Positions 1 through 8,246 of a DNA stretch of 64,000 bases are shown here, piece after piece. Source of the DNA: Pseudomonas protegens CHA0 (GTDB lineage Bacteria > Pseudomonadota > Gammaproteobacteria > Pseudomonadales > Pseudomonadaceae); contig NC_021237.1 of the NCBI RefSeq assembly GCF_000397205.1, forward strand, positions 1,489,001 to 1,553,000, in the 5' to 3' direction. A program made the translations under genes and the position numbers. The notes beneath the pieces are model-generated. The model was not told where the DNA came from. It saw nothing but the letters and a program-made list of their open reading frames with translations, and made no database searches. The number at the start of each line of letters is the position of its first letter. Position 1 is the first letter of the stretch.

Positions 1-1
1 C

Positions 2-220
2 AAGGGTGCCCTATTGTGGGTCGAGGCTGACCTGGATCTGATCGAGGCGGCCCAGGCCGTGGCCGAGAACCAGGCAGAAAAAGTGGCGGCCTGGCTGGCC
101 GAAGGAAAGGTCGAGAAACTGTCTGCGACGCGGGCATCCGATCTGCTGGAACGTGATCCGACGCTGTGGGCGGTGGTGGTTTCACCCTGGATCCTGATCC
201 AGGAAAGGGCATCGCGCTAA
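2..220 (+). CDS. DUF2288 family protein, 5' end outside the window
   Basis: Only the last 72 codons are visible; the reading frame is open from base 2 and ends at the TAA at 218-220. The visible part (GALLWVEADLDLIEAA, then AWLAEGKVEKLSATRA, then WAVVVSPWILIQER) matches the C-terminal two thirds of DUF2288, a small soluble protein of about 100 residues with no known function in pseudomonads. The run ending in LIQER is characteristic of the family. Roughly 30 N-terminal codons lie upstream of the window. The family assignment rests on recognised sequence pattern only. Confidence 0.85.
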   Translation, partial: KGALLWVEADLDLIEAAQAVAENQAEKVAAWLAEGKVEKLSATRASDLLERDPTLWAVVVSPWILIQERASR

Positions 221-305
221 GAGCGTGCACCGATAAGGGGCAGGTTTTTGTCGGACAAAAGTGTGTAGCCGAGTAACCGTGAATCCAGTGATGGCACCTT
301 GCCGT

Positions 306-332
306 AGAGAAAGGCCCCACGGGCTTTTCTCT
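306..332. other. Imperfect hairpin, possible terminator
   Basis: AGAGAAAGGCCC and GGGCTTTTCTCT pair with one mismatch around a CAC loop. It lies 85 bases after the DUF2288 stop. No clean T-run follows, so termination is uncertain. The rest of 221-494 holds only this hairpin and a REP pair. Confidence 0.4.
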
Positions 333-416
333 CAGGGTGACGTTCACGGAAGGGGAACAGTTTCAAGCGCAGCCGACGAGCTGCTTAATTGTTTCGCGAT
401 GTGAGTAAATTGACCA

Positions 417-487
417 TTCGCCAGCCAGCCGGCTCCCACAGGACAGCAGGTTTTTCCCTGCCGTGCAGGAGCCGGCTGGCCGGCGAA
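417..487. repeat. REP pair (BIME-like)
   Basis: Two head-to-head copies of the Pseudomonas REP core: TTCGCCAGCCAGCCGGCTCC at 417-436 and its inverse ending GGAGCCGGCTGGCCGGCGAA at 468-487. The second copy ends 8 bases from the stop codon of the tubulin-like gene. Confidence 0.85.
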
Positions 488-494
488 GCCCTTC

Positions 495-2675
495 TTAATA
501 CGCGGTCTTGCCTGTGTGACTGTTGAGCGAGATGACCCGGGTCTTGCCGATACGGTGGCGGTAGATTTCCCGCAGGTACTTGATGGCCTTCTTCACGCAA
601 TCCCGGGACAGGCGGATGTCGTTGATCGAGACGAACTTGTCCTTGTCGTTGATCAGCTCGCGGTACTTCTTCTCGTACATCGGCTTGATCGCATACCAGT
701 TGGTGTCGAGGATCTTCGCCGGGTTCTCGAATTCGTTGAGCAGATCGTCGATGCGGTCTTCATCGAACTGGTCACTGACGATGAAATCCAGCACCGAGTT
801 GTCCAGGGTGTCGTCGAAGCGGTACGGATTGCGCGCAAAGCAACGCTTGATAAAGGCCACGATCAGGGTCAGGAAGTCATCCGACAGGCACGGGCTCTTG
901 GCGATCAGGGTGGTCAGCGACAGGTTGGCCGAAGCGCCGATCACCAGCGCATAGCGCTTGAGGGTGGTGTTGGGGAACAGGCTGTTGAGGTGGGTCTTGA
1001 GCCGGTTCAGGTCCATGTAGGACAGCTTGTAGTCCTTGGGCAGGGACACGATCGATACCACCGACGAGCAGTTCTTGAAGAAGTGCAGGTCATGCAGCGC
1101 CGCGGCGTCATAACCCGAAGCCTTGTATTGCTCCAAGGCCGCGCGGTAGCGCTTGGACTCGATCGGCAGCAGGCTGATGCCCTCGATGGCCTGGGTCACC
1201 TTGTTGAAGTGCGGCAGATCGATGGAGCGGAAGAACAGGTCGTCGATGTTCAGGCGCTGGGGTTCTTTTTCGAACACCTTGAACTTGTCGCCGGTGGGCA
1301 CCGGCTGCTCCGGCACCACGGACTCGGCATAGGCGATCGCCACCGGGCCAGCCAGGCTCATGAACAGGTCGTTGGCATCCAGGCGGATGGTTTCGCCGAT
1401 GTCGATGCCGGCCCGCCGGAAGTAGTTCTGGTCGTAGTCGGTGGTCACCGCCTGGGCGGTGAGGATGTTGAAGATCTGCTGGGAGATGTACTGGTTGGCG
1501 TGCTTCTCCATGGCGTTGACGTCGATGTTCTGGATGTTGCCGTCATCGCTTTCTTCGGCGTAGCGCATGATGTCGTTGGAGATCAGCATCATCGCGTTCC
1601 AGGGGCGGATCCGTCCCATCACGCTGGCTTCGCTGCTGTCTTCATTGTCGAAGTTGTAGGAGAAGTCCCACTCTTCCGAAAGGTACTTGCACAGCAGGCG
1701 GCCGGCGTTGATGTGCAGCGCCTCGGACATTTCGCTGCGATGGTCCGAAATGTTCGGCAGCACGCAGATGCCGCTGGTGAAGATCGGCTCGAAGACGAAG
1801 GAGTGCCCGCTCTTGCTGTCGTGCTCGTCCATCGGTTTGGTGTCGAAGGTCTTGTTCATGTACGAGTACTGCTGGGCCAGGCCGAACTCCGAGGCCATGC
1901 CCGAACCGGTACCGCCGCCGGCACTGAAGATCGAGAAGTACAGGCGCGACTGGTTGGCCTTGATCCCGCAGGAGTCGATCAGGTACGAGTGGATCATCTT
2001 CCAGTCGGGGCTGGAGAAGCGCTGGGTGTCCTTGTTGAGGATGATCTTGGCCAGGTATTGGCCGAGGATCGGCGCGTTACCGGCGCCACCGGCGTGGACT
2101 TCCGAGAGGTCCATGATCTTCATCTTGCTGTAGTCGCGGATGAAGCCGCTTTTCTCGCCCTTGCGCGAGAAACGGATGCGCCCGGCAATGTCCTTGTCCA
2201 GGTCGCCGAGCATCACCAGCGGTTCCACCAGGAACACCGGCTTGCTGGCCTTGTTCTGGCCCAGGCGCAGGTTCTGGCGGATCCACTGGCCGGGGCTGTA
2301 GCCGCCTTCGTAGGCCTTGTCTTCGTTATTGAATTCGTTGAGGTAGAACTTGCGGGCGTTGTACACCAGCTCGGCCACATCCAGGGCGATGTTGGAGCCG
2401 CAGCGGCCCAGCCCGATCAGGCAGACCGACGGAAATTCCTGGTCGCGACGGTTGTCCGGCTCGCCTTCCAGGTGCGGTGGCCGCGGGAACACCGTGTCGC
2501 GCAGACCGTCGAGGTTGTCGAGGATGCGGTCGGTATTGGTTTCGGTGAAATACAGGTACTGCTGAGTCGACAGGGGGCGTGAACTGGACAATGGCTTCGG
2601 GTCTGAGGGGCTAGTTGTGGGGGAGGTCAGCGTCATCTCGGAGACTGCGTTGGCAGGTTTGTTCTTAGAAGTCAT
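495..2675 (-). CDS. Tubulin/FtsZ-like GTPase, function unknown
   Basis: The 726-residue protein carries the glycine-rich signatures of the tubulin/FtsZ superfamily. A T1-like loop GLGRCGSN is at residues 88-95, an acidic GDLD at 157-160, a T3-like AGGAGN at 195-200, and the tubulin signature GGGTGSG at 253-259. A NDI motif after a hydrophobic strand (MMLISND, near 375) resembles the T6 region. This suggests GTP binding and possibly polymerisation. The first 80 residues are Ser/Thr/Pro-rich and look disordered. The C-terminal 300 residues match nothing I recognise. It is far longer than FtsZ (about 390 residues) and is not the cell-division FtsZ. No signal peptide or membrane segment is evident. 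It stands alone: DUF2288 is upstream on the other strand and a divergent dehydrogenase follows. ATG at 2675 is chosen as the first in-frame start; its ribosome site is weak. Superfamily placement is strong, function is unknown. Confidence 0.75.
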   Translation of the reverse strand: MTSKNKPANAVSEMTLTSPTTSPSDPKPLSSSRPLSTQQYLYFTETNTDRILDNLDGLRDTVFPRPPHLEGEPDNRRDQEFPSVCLIGLGRCGSNIALDVAELVYNARKFYLNEFNNEDKAYEGGYSPGQWIRQNLRLGQNKASKPVFLVEPLVMLGDLDKDIAGRIRFSRKGEKSGFIRDYSKMKIMDLSEVHAGGAGNAPILGQYLAKIILNKDTQRFSSPDWKMIHSYLIDSCGIKANQSRLYFSIFSAGGGTGSGMASEFGLAQQYSYMNKTFDTKPMDEHDSKSGHSFVFEPIFTSGICVLPNISDHRSEMSEALHINAGRLLCKYLSEEWDFSYNFDNEDSSEASVMGRIRPWNAMMLISNDIMRYAEESDDGNIQNIDVNAMEKHANQYISQQIFNILTAQAVTTDYDQNYFRRAGIDIGETIRLDANDLFMSLAGPVAIAYAESVVPEQPVPTGDKFKVFEKEPQRLNIDDLFFRSIDLPHFNKVTQAIEGISLLPIESKRYRAALEQYKASGYDAAALHDLHFFKNCSSVVSIVSLPKDYKLSYMDLNRLKTHLNSLFPNTTLKRYALVIGASANLSLTTLIAKSPCLSDDFLTLIVAFIKRCFARNPYRFDDTLDNSVLDFIVSDQFDEDRIDDLLNEFENPAKILDTNWYAIKPMYEKKYRELINDKDKFVSINDIRLSRDCVKKAIKYLREIYRHRIGKTRVISLNSHTGKTAY

Positions 2676-2873
2676 TGTGCGCCATATGCCTGGTCAGGTT
2701 GGCTCGTGGACGAGGTGTCGTCGAACCATCACGGAATGGGACCTCGTCGCTGCGTGGAGCGCGAATTTTGCCCAAGGCGTCAGGGTTTTTTCTTAGCGAC
2801 GCTCGGGGGAATCCTTTCCTGAATCATGATGAATCGGCCAGTATTCGGTGATCTTTAATCAAATGAGGGCAAT

Positions 2874-3770
2874 ATGATGTCAGCGTTACCTTCACTCGGC
2901 TTTGCCGGAATCGGCCTGATGGGCTTGCCGATGTGCCGCCGGCTGCTGGCGGCGGGCTATCCGCTGACGGTGTGGAACCGCAACCCGGAAAAATGCGCGC
3001 CCCTGGTGGCTGCCGGGGCGCGACAAGTTGCCACGCCGGCGCAGCTGTGCGCCGATGCCGACCTGATGCTGATGTGCCTGGCCAATACCGAGGTGGTGCG
3101 CGAGGTGGTGTTTGGCCCCGAGGGTATCGCCCAGGGCGCCCGGGCCGGTCAGCTGCTGCTGGACCTGTCCAGCCTGGAACCCACGGCTACCCGGGAAATG
3201 GCCGCCGAACTGGCCGCAAGCCGCGGCGTGGCCTGGGTCGATGCGCCGGTGTCCGGCGGTACCCCGGGCGCCGAGGCCGGCAGCCTGGCCATCATGGTTG
3301 GCGGTGAGGCGACGGACGTCGAGCGGGTGCGGCCAGTGCTGCTGACCCTGGGGCAGCGGGTCACGCACATGGGGGCGGTGGGCGCCGGGCAGGTGACCAA
3401 GGCCTGCAACCAGATGATCGTCGCCTGCAACGCCCTGGTGATCGCCGAGGTGGTGGCCCTGGCCGAGCGCTCGGGGGTGGATGCGCGGCTGATCGCCGAG
3501 GCCCTGGCCGGTGGCTTTGCCGACTCGAAACCTTTGCAGATCCTGGCCCCGCAAATGGCTGAAAGCCGGTTCGAGCCGGTGAAGTGGCATGTGCGCACCC
3601 TGCTCAAGGACCTGGATGGAGCGGTGAAGTTTTCCCGCGAACAAGGCTCGGCGACGCCGATCAGCGGATTAGCTGCGCAGTTGATGCGTCTGCATGGTGG
3701 GCAGGGCTATCTGGAAAAAGATCCAGCGACCCTGGTTCGCCTTTATCGGGACCCGGCGCCCGCGGATTGA
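2874..3770 (+). CDS. NAD(P)-dependent beta-hydroxyacid dehydrogenase (3-hydroxyisobutyrate dehydrogenase family)
   Basis: The 298-residue protein belongs to the 3-hydroxyisobutyrate / tartronate-semialdehyde reductase family, which oxidises or reduces short beta-hydroxyacids with NAD(P). An N-terminal Rossmann motif GFAGIGLMGLPM is at residues 9-20. The substrate-binding DAPVSGGTPGAEAG is near 124-137, and the catalytic-lysine motif GAGQVTKACNQ near 168-178. The length is normal. Two ATGs stand in tandem at 2874 and 2877 after a GAGGG ribosome site at 2864-2868, so the start could be either. Its last 110 bases overlap the 3' end of the convergent MHYT-GGDEF-EAL gene. The exact substrate cannot be told from sequence. 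Confidence 0.88.
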   Translation: MMSALPSLGFAGIGLMGLPMCRRLLAAGYPLTVWNRNPEKCAPLVAAGARQVATPAQLCADADLMLMCLANTEVVREVVFGPEGIAQGARAGQLLLDLSSLEPTATREMAAELAASRGVAWVDAPVSGGTPGAEAGSLAIMVGGEATDVERVRPVLLTLGQRVTHMGAVGAGQVTKACNQMIVACNALVIAEVVALAERSGVDARLIAEALAGGFADSKPLQILAPQMAESRFEPVKWHVRTLLKDLDGAVKFSREQGSATPISGLAAQLMRLHGGQGYLEKDPATLVRLYRDPAPAD

Positions 3771-5940
3771 TCGGCGCGGCGTGGCGCTGGTCGAGCTCCT
3801 CCAGCACCCCGCGCAACTCCCGCAGCGGCACCGGATGGCTGAGCAGGTAGCCCTGCAGGTAGTCGCAGCCATGGTGCTGGAGAAACGCTTGCTGTTCCGG
3901 GGTTTCGACCCCTTCGGTGACCACCTGCAGGTGCAGGGTGTGGGCCATGATGATGATCGCCTGGACGATCTCCATGTCCTGGGTCGACTTGGGGATGTCC
4001 TGGATGAACGAGCGATCGATCTTCAGGGTGTTCAGGGGCAAGCGCTTGAGATAGGCCAGGGATGAGTAGCCGGTGCCGAAGTCGTCGATCGACAGCGACA
4101 CCCCCAGCCCGCGGATCTGCTTGAGCAGCGCCAGGGTGCTGGCAATATTGCCCATCAGGGCGTTTTCCGTGACTTCCAGCTCCAGCCGCTGCGGCGCCAC
4201 CTGGGCCTGGCGCAGGGCGCTTTCGATCTCCCCGGCGAGCTCTTCGCGGGTCAGGTTCAGGGCCGAGCAGTTGACCGCGATCTTCAGTTCGCCACCGCCA
4301 TGGCGCGACAGGTAGGCCAGGTCCGCGCAGGCCTTGCGCAGCACCCAGTTGTCCAGCTCGGCGATCATGCCGTTGGCTTCGGCAATGGAGATGAAGCGAT
4401 CCGGGGTCAGCAGCCCATGTTGCGGGTGCTGCCAGCGGATCAGGGCTTCGAGCTTGGTGACCCTGCCGCTCTTGAGGTCGTAGATAGGTTGGTAATACAG
4501 CAGCAGGCCCTGGTCGTCGCGCAGGGCGTTGCGCAATTCCTCTTCCAGTTGCAGTTCCAGGGTGGCCCGGGTCTTGAGGTGGGAGTTGAAGAAATGCAGG
4601 CTGTTGCGCCCGCAATCCTTGGATTGATACAGGGCCAGGTCGGCGTTCTTGAGCAACTCCTCGCAGGTCTTGCCGTCATCGGGGAAGACGCTGATGCCGA
4701 TGCTGGTGGTCATCACCATGCGTCGCCCCCCCAGTTCGATCGGCTCCTTCATTTTCAGCATGATGCGCTGGGCCATCTGCCGGGCTTCTTCGCGGTCGTA
4801 CAGATTGATGAGGATGCAGAACTCGTCGCCGCCCAGGCGTGCCACCACGTCTTCATGGCTGCGGGTGGAGCTCTTGATATGCCCGGCGATGACTTTCAGC
4901 AACTCGTCCCCGGCATCGTGGCCGAGGCTGTCATTGATGCGCTTGAAGTGGTCGATGTCGAGGAACATCACCGCCAGCATGCCGCCAAAGGTAGTTTTCT
5001 CGATGAGCTTTTCGGCGAACAACTGGTTGAAGCCGCGGCGGTTGATCAGGTTGGTCAGGGCGTCGTAGTGGGCCACCTGCTGCAGGGAAACCCGGGCCTG
5101 GTCCAGTTGCGAAAGCAGGGCGTTGACCCGCCGCAGGTCCCGCTCCTTGTGTTGCAGCTTCTTGTCGGCCAGGGCCGCGCTGATGCCGCTGCCGATGATC
5201 AAGAGCACGATCGCGCTCAGGGTCAGGCCCAGTTGCAGATGCCCATCGGATGCGGCGGGGGCGGGCAGGCTGCCGGCGGGCAGCACCAGGGTCATGGCCC
5301 AGATGCCGGTGAAGTGCATGAGCACGATGGCAGCGCCCAGCACCAGGCTGCTGGCGTACTTGAGCAACTGGTGGAACATGCCGCTGCCTTCGCGCAGGTG
5401 ACGGGACAGCAGCAGCGCCGCCAGGCTGCAGGCGATCGCCACCAATACCGACAGCGCCATCAGTAAGGGGTCGTAGTACAGGCTGGCGCTGCTGCGCATG
5501 GCCGCCATGCCGACGTAGTGCATGGCGGCGATGCCCAGGCCGATCCAGATCGAAGCAACGCCATAGCGCCACAGCGGCATGTGCGCGTGGCTCAGGGTGT
5601 TCATCGCCAGCCAGGCGGCGACCAGCGCGATCAGGAGCGACAGCAGGGTCAGGGGCAGGTCGTAGTGGATCTGCAGCGGCGCCTCGAACGCCAGCATGGC
5701 GATGAAGTGCATGGCCCAGATCCCCCCGGCCAGGCAGCAGGCTCCGACCCAGCGCCACAGGCGCTGGCTGGCCGGTCGTTCGGCATGACTGACACGTTCG
5801 GCCATGTCCAGGGTGGCGAAGCTGGCGGCACAGGCTACCAGGTAGGCCAGAAGCACCAGAACCGGGTTGTGGGTGCAATGCAGGACCACTTGCCCGGCCT
5901 GAGGAAGCTCGGTAATGAAATGCACGCCCAGCCAGTCCAT
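3661..5940 (-). CDS. mucR: MHYT-GGDEF-EAL membrane c-di-GMP enzyme (MucR-like)
   Basis: The 759-residue protein has an N-terminal seven-helix MHYT sensor with three motif copies (AMHFIAM near 76, AMHYVGM near 120, LMHFTGI near 190). A short coiled linker follows, then a diguanylate cyclase domain with intact RLGGDEF, then a phosphodiesterase domain beginning LEALIRWQHP. Both catalytic motifs look complete, so it may make and degrade c-di-GMP. The position of the inhibitory RxxD site before GGDEF reads SHED, so product inhibition at that site is probably lost. The architecture matches Pseudomonas aeruginosa MucR, which supplies c-di-GMP near the alginate polymerase; here no alginate gene is adjacent. 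The last 37 codons lie beyond the EAL fold and overlap the convergent dehydrogenase gene. Confidence 0.88.
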   Translation of the reverse strand: MDWLGVHFITELPQAGQVVLHCTHNPVLVLLAYLVACAASFATLDMAERVSHAERPASQRLWRWVGACCLAGGIWAMHFIAMLAFEAPLQIHYDLPLTLLSLLIALVAAWLAMNTLSHAHMPLWRYGVASIWIGLGIAAMHYVGMAAMRSSASLYYDPLLMALSVLVAIACSLAALLLSRHLREGSGMFHQLLKYASSLVLGAAIVLMHFTGIWAMTLVLPAGSLPAPAASDGHLQLGLTLSAIVLLIIGSGISAALADKKLQHKERDLRRVNALLSQLDQARVSLQQVAHYDALTNLINRRGFNQLFAEKLIEKTTFGGMLAVMFLDIDHFKRINDSLGHDAGDELLKVIAGHIKSSTRSHEDVVARLGGDEFCILINLYDREEARQMAQRIMLKMKEPIELGGRRMVMTTSIGISVFPDDGKTCEELLKNADLALYQSKDCGRNSLHFFNSHLKTRATLELQLEEELRNALRDDQGLLLYYQPIYDLKSGRVTKLEALIRWQHPQHGLLTPDRFISIAEANGMIAELDNWVLRKACADLAYLSRHGGGELKIAVNCSALNLTREELAGEIESALRQAQVAPQRLELEVTENALMGNIASTLALLKQIRGLGVSLSIDDFGTGYSSLAYLKRLPLNTLKIDRSFIQDIPKSTQDMEIVQAIIIMAHTLHLQVVTEGVETPEQQAFLQHHGCDYLQGYLLSHPVPLRELRGVLEELDQRHAAPINPRAPGPDKGEPGSLDLFPDSPAHHADASTAQLIR

Positions 5941-6082
5941 AGCCTGCCCATCTCTGAGTCATCTGAGGTCGGCGGAGCCGCGCGCCAACGAGTGCTTGGA
6001 GTATAGAAGGCACCCGCTGGCTGCAATGGGAGGTGGCACGCTGCTGCTAATGATTTGCTTATGGGCCCTATCGCCAAAGGTG

Positions 6083-6451
6083 CTAAGCGCTTTCCTCGTA
6101 CCAGGGCTCGGTGTCCGCCGGTTCCAGGGGGGCCAGGCCGAAGGCGGCGCGGGCGGCGTCGCAGTCGCTGTTGGGCTGGCCGTCGGTCCAGGAAGCCTCG
6201 AACTCGCGGCACGGGCTGGAGCGCTGGTCATAGATCGAACAGCTCACACCCTGGCCGACCTCGCCTTCAAGGGCGATGCAGCGCGGGGATTTGCAGTCGG
6301 TTCCGAGCATTGCCACCCGGCTGGGGCTGATACTTTGCACCAGCTCGTCGGGGACAGTCCCGCCGGATGAGGCGCATTCGCCCCAGAAAAAAGACACACG
6401 AAAGTATGAACAGCAGGCACCGCAATTCAGACACGGACTGGCTTCGGACAT
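6083..6451 (-). CDS. YkgJ-family cysteine-cluster protein
   Basis: This 122-residue protein begins with the CxxCxxCC cluster (CLNCGACC, residues 7-14) typical of the YkgJ/UPF0153 family, a presumed zinc or iron-sulfur protein of unknown role. Further cysteines at CKSPRC and in CSIYDQRSSPCREF complete the usual pattern. The length is normal. ATG at 6451 is the start; no good ribosome site is visible. It is a single-gene unit transcribed toward the MucR-like gene's start region. Confidence 0.87.
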   Translation of the reverse strand: MSEASPCLNCGACCSYFRVSFFWGECASSGGTVPDELVQSISPSRVAMLGTDCKSPRCIALEGEVGQGVSCSIYDQRSSPCREFEASWTDGQPNSDCDAARAAFGLAPLEPADTEPWYEESA

Positions 6452-6779
6452 TGGCGTATTCGATGGGGGAGGGGTTGATAAGGGGGGCTGGCAAGGCGGC
6501 TATTCTAGGCTTCGCATCGGCCTTGGGAAGGGGGGGCGCAAGGTATTTTTTCGGCCTTGGCCAAGCCCTTGAAAAGACTGGGAAAGGCCCGGGTAGCGGG
6601 GGCTGTGGCGAAGTTCGGGCGGCTTGTTCCGGGGAGCCGCAAGTGCCATCCCCGCGCCTGCCTGCGATGCCTTGGTATCAGGCTGGCGAATGATTACAGA
6701 CAGCGTGGGTGCGGCTGACTAGATTGCAGCTTCCAGGCCCGCTCGCGTCTGGCCCAATAACAATAAAAGAGATCGATCC
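6452..6779. other. Intergenic region, 328 bases
   Basis: This holds the divergent promoters of the YkgJ gene and the MFS gene. The stretch near 6500-6520 contains TAGAAT on the minus strand, a possible -10 for ykgJ. G-runs are frequent. No gene I can support: the open frame at 6367-6693 overlaps ykgJ antisense and shows no family pattern. Confidence 0.4.
6756..6766 (+). promoter_or_regulatory. Candidate Hfq/Crc target motif before the MFS gene
   Basis: AATAACAATAA fits the AAnAAnAA catabolite-activity motif bound by Hfq/Crc. It sits 14 bases before the ATG, overlapping the region just upstream of the ribosome site. Confidence 0.45.
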
Positions 6780-8162
6780 ATGGATAATTCGACTCAAGCG
6801 GCAAATGCCTGGCGCATTCTGTTCCTGTTGTTTTTGGCAAACCTGTTCAACTTCTTCGATCGCACCATCCCCGCCATCATCATCGAGCCGATCCGCATGG
6901 AATGGCACCTGAGCGACTTCCAGCTGGGGATCATCGGCACCGCCTTCACCATTGTCTATGCCATTGCCGGCTTGCCCCTGGGGCGCCTGGCCGACACCGG
7001 CTCGCGCAGCAAGCTGATGGGCTGGGGGCTGGCGGTGTGGAGCGGGCTCACCGCGGTCAACGGCATGGTCGGCAGCTTCTGGAGCTTTTTGCTGGTGCGC
7101 ATGGGCGTGGGGATTGGCGAGGCCAGCTACGCCCCGGCCGCCAACTCGCTGATCGGCGACCTGTTCCCCGCTCACCGCCGGGCCCGGGCCATGGGCATCT
7201 TCATGCTCGGCCTGCCTCTGGGGCTGGTGCTGGCGTTCTTCACCATCGGTGCCATGGTCAAGGCCTTCGACAGCTGGCGGGCGCCGTTCTTCATTGCGGC
7301 GGTACCAGGGCTGGTGCTGGCGGTGTTCATGTTCTTCATCAAGGAACCCAAGCGCGGCGCGGCGGAAACGGTGAAAGTGGCCCAGGTGCGGATTGACCGG
7401 CCCATTCGCCGGGTGCTGGCGATACCGACCTTTCTCTGGCTGACTCTGGCCGGGCTGACGTTCAACTTCGCCACCTATGCCTGCAACTCGTTCCTGGTGC
7501 CGATGCTGCAGCGCTACTTCCTCATGCCCTTGCAGGAAGCCGCCATGGCCACCGGGCTGATCGTCGGGGTGACCGGCCTGGTGGGCCTGACCCTGGGCGG
7601 CTGGATCGCCGACAAGATTCATCAGCGGGTAGCCAATGGTCGTTTGTTGTTCGCGGCCTGCAGCCTGATCATCTCGACCCTCGCCACCGGATGGGCACTG
7701 CATGCCGGGCGGGTGGAGGTCGGGGTGTTCGTCGCGGTATTCAGTGTCGGCTGGCTGTTTGCCTACAACTTCTATACCTGCGTCTATACCGCCCTGCAGG
7801 ATGTGGTCGAACCGCGCTTGCGCGCCACCGCCATGGCCTTGTTCTTCGCCGGCCTGTACCTGTTGGGGGGCGGCTTGGGGCCGGTGGTGGTGGGGGCGCT
7901 CTCCGACCACTTCGCCCATTCGGCAATGTATGCCGCAGGCGCAGAGCTGATGACCGAAGAGTTCAAGGCCATCGGTCTGCACGATGCGATGTACCTGATT
8001 CCCGTGGCCCTGTTCCTGACCCTGCTGTTTCTGTTCCAGGCAGCACGCTGTTTTGTCCGTGACGCCCAGCGGATGAAAGAGGGGCTGGCCTGTGGGAATG
8101 CCGCTGATGCCCCAGCAGAGGTGAGTCTGCCGGCGATCAACGATGGTGCAGTGAGCCGCTAG
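6780..8162 (+). CDS. MFS transporter, Spinster-like
   Basis: This 460-residue major facilitator has about 12 predicted membrane helices. The first helix carries NLFNFFDRTIPA, and the loop 2-3 motif GLPLGRLADTGSR is near residues 63-75; both are typical of the bacterial Spns-like group, often annotated as sugar-phosphate or hexuronate permeases. The substrate is unknown. ATG at 6780 follows a modest AAGAGA ribosome site. A candidate Hfq/Crc motif just upstream suggests catabolite repression and hence a nutrient importer rather than a drug pump. It is monocistronic and ends at a strong bidirectional terminator. Confidence 0.85.
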   Translation: MDNSTQAANAWRILFLLFLANLFNFFDRTIPAIIIEPIRMEWHLSDFQLGIIGTAFTIVYAIAGLPLGRLADTGSRSKLMGWGLAVWSGLTAVNGMVGSFWSFLLVRMGVGIGEASYAPAANSLIGDLFPAHRRARAMGIFMLGLPLGLVLAFFTIGAMVKAFDSWRAPFFIAAVPGLVLAVFMFFIKEPKRGAAETVKVAQVRIDRPIRRVLAIPTFLWLTLAGLTFNFATYACNSFLVPMLQRYFLMPLQEAAMATGLIVGVTGLVGLTLGGWIADKIHQRVANGRLLFAACSLIISTLATGWALHAGRVEVGVFVAVFSVGWLFAYNFYTCVYTALQDVVEPRLRATAMALFFAGLYLLGGGLGPVVVGALSDHFAHSAMYAAGAELMTEEFKAIGLHDAMYLIPVALFLTLLFLFQAARCFVRDAQRMKEGLACGNAADAPAEVSLPAINDGAVSR

Positions 8163-8192
8163 GGCGCGTTGCTGCATTGGCAGGCGACAGGC

Positions 8193-8225
8193 AAAAAAAA
8201 GGCCCGCACAGTGCGGGCCTTTTGT
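8193..8225. terminator. Bidirectional rho-independent terminator
   Basis: An A-run, then GGCCCGCAC and GTGCGGGCC almost back to back, then TTTTG. It serves the convergent MFS and rapA genes. Confidence 0.85.
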
Positions 8226-8246
8226 TCAGTGCTGACAACCGGGCTA

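Noticed and set aside
516..2582. 688-codon plus-strand open frame opposite the tubulin-like gene
   Set aside because: It is antisense to a protein with clear superfamily motifs. Its translation is rich in Val, Gly, His and Gln with no domain pattern, as expected of high-GC shadow frames.
6367..6693. 108-codon plus-strand frame between ykgJ and the MFS gene
   Set aside because: The first part is antisense to the conserved YkgJ N-terminus. The rest has no ribosome site or recognisable pattern.
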